From JBCCIM01 sp965263205 (GTDB taxonomy: Bacteria; Bacteroidota; Rhodothermia; Rhodothermales; JAHQVL01), in the NCBI GenBank assembly GCA_965263205.1, contig CBDHHF010000035.1, forward strand, positions 310,001-374,000: 64,000 nucleotides of DNA, in the 5' to 3' direction. Each line of letters begins with the position of its first letter. Position 1 is the first letter of the stretch. Shown piece by piece: positions 63,265-64,000 of the stretch. The position numbers were made by a program, and so were the translations under genes. The notes under the pieces are model-generated. The model had not been told where the DNA came from, did not search any database, and saw only the letters and a list, made by a program, of their open reading frames with translations.

Positions 63265-64000
63265 ATGAAAGCAACTGTATCCGAACTGGCGCCCCCCGTC
63301 GATTTTGAATCGTTTCTCCTGACGTGCCGGCGCCACCTGCACCAGTATCCTGAAATCGGCTTTCAGGAATTTGAGACGTCGCGCTATATAAAAGAAACCC
63401 TTACCGCGCGCGGCCTGCGGGTCCACGGCCCGATTGCAACAACCGGTCTCTATGTAGATATCGAAGGCCTCGCAGACGGCACAGGCCGGACCATTGGGTA
63501 CCGGGCAGATATCGATGCACTCCCTATCCAGGACGCCAAAACAGTCCCTTATGCGTCCAAACATCCGGGCGTAGCGCATTTGTGTGGGCATGATGTACAC
63601 ACAACGATGGCCATTGGAATCGCCCTGATGCTCAACGCACACCGCGATCAGTTTGCCGGTACCGTCCGCGTGTTCTTCCAACCCAACGAAGAAGGCAATC
63701 CGTCGGGCGCACCCGAGATGATAAAAGACGGTGTACTGGAAGGCCTCGAAGCAGCCTACGCAGTCCACGTCGACCCCAACCTCCCTACCGGACAATATGG
63801 CGTCAAAAAAGGCGCGTTCACCGCTGCTGCAGCGCGATTCAAAGTTGAAGTATCCAGCCCAAGCACAGGCCACTCTGCCCGTCCGCACGAGGCTGTTGAT
63901 ACCGTCTGGGCGGCCACACAAATTGCCAATCAGCTCTACCAGCTCGTCGGCCGGTTTACCGACCCGCGCGACGCGACAATCCTGACCATCTGCCGTTTCT
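63265..64000 (+). CDS. M20 family amidohydrolase, partial (runs off window)
   Basis: 245 codons visible. CGHDVHTTM (residues 107-115) is the metal-binding motif of M20D aminoacylases, where the Cys and following His/Asp bind metal, and NEEGNPSGA near 145 holds the catalytic Glu. GYRADIDALPI is the conserved metal-Asp strand. PSTGHSARPHEAVD belongs to the dimerisation lid. Members cleave N-acyl or amide bonds of amino acids (hippurate or indole-acetyl-amino acid hydrolases). No signal peptide, so cytoplasmic. The ATG at 63265 is the first in frame; no clear ribosome-binding site. Confidence 0.9.
   Translation, partial: MKATVSELAPPVDFESFLLTCRRHLHQYPEIGFQEFETSRYIKETLTARGLRVHGPIATTGLYVDIEGLADGTGRTIGYRADIDALPIQDAKTVPYASKHPGVAHLCGHDVHTTMAIGIALMLNAHRDQFAGTVRVFFQPNEEGNPSGAPEMIKDGVLEGLEAAYAVHVDPNLPTGQYGVKKGAFTAAAARFKVEVSSPSTGHSARPHEAVDTVWAATQIANQLYQLVGRFTDPRDATILTICRF

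Noticed and set aside
63094..63921. 275-codon frame on the minus strand
   Set aside because: It is antisense to the M20 amidohydrolase with its CGHDVHTTM motif, and also overlaps the end of the hypothetical gene.

Overview
The window looks like a chromosomal segment of a free-living, probably marine, Gram-negative bacterium related to Rhodothermota/Bacteroidota. This is inferred from its gene families: a TonB receptor with a carboxypeptidase-like N-terminal domain, a short RpoD-type sigma factor, VPS10/BNR secreted proteins, LytS/LytTR signalling and many Tat and lipoprotein signals. No rRNA or ribosomal genes are present to settle the taxonomy. Moderate-GC coding sequence fills most of 0.8-47 kb and 58.5-64 kb. 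The stretch 47.3-58.1 kb differs: it has long AT-rich gaps, direct repeats, broken genes and a tRNA-Leu at its right edge.

Layout. 0-0.5 kb: the start of a secreted protein leaving the window, and a decayed sugar-phosphate-isomerase remnant. 0.8-3.6 kb (+): DUF3299-like protein, His-rich metal-binding lipoprotein, GyrI-like protein and a DUF819 membrane protein. 3.6-9.4 kb (-): an SDR/AraC operon with a perfect inverted repeat at its start, a small secreted protein and a large VPS10/BNR protein. 9.5-15.6 kb (-): an ABC-2 exporter (ATPase plus two permeases, overlapping stops and starts, own terminator) behind a siderophore-type TonB receptor that carries a frameshift. 15.8-21.1 kb (-): a CxxC/His-rich small protein, a TetR regulator, and a three-gene envelope operon (two lipoproteins and an outer-membrane barrel) with two TetR-type palindromes in front. 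21.4-30.1 kb (+): a metallophosphoesterase/Omp85 fusion, a Tat lipoprotein with an Arg/Lys tail, an FG-GAP/choice-of-anchor-B protein, an S51 peptidase, an ECF sigma factor and Hsp20.

30.1-33.5 kb (-): an envelope signalling cassette of porin-like protein, PstS-like protein and HAMP histidine kinase. 33.9-37.5 kb (+): Tat-exported metallophosphoesterase, endonuclease/exonuclease/phosphatase protein and beta-lactamase-like hydrolase. 37.5-47.0 kb: hybrid kinase, a divergent SnoaL-like/HxlR pair with three operator repeats between them, an LRR remnant, a Tat-exported glycosidase-like protein, a LytTR/LytS pair and a haloalkane-dehalogenase-like lipoprotein.

47.3-58.1 kb is the accessory block. 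Three copies of a terminator hairpin followed 35 bp later by a sequence matching the 3' end of tRNA-Leu(UAA) divide it into two segments that end at the real tRNA-Leu. The left segment holds a broken membrane-protein gene and a KamA-like radical-SAM aminomutase, FKBP prolyl isomerase and RpoD-like sigma factor in a row. The right segment holds three secreted leucine-rich-repeat genes: one intact with ten near-identical 23-residue repeats, one broken by a frameshift, and one a heavily eroded duplicate. This is the most unusual part of the window. 58.5-64 kb returns to ordinary genes: a CaCA cation exchanger, a gene-free block with terminal inverted repeats, a vWA-type membrane protein with a one-base frameshift, a hypothetical protein and an M20 amidohydrolase leaving the window. 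Several genes are split by single-base changes, often at short homopolymers, so sequencing error must be considered beside true decay.
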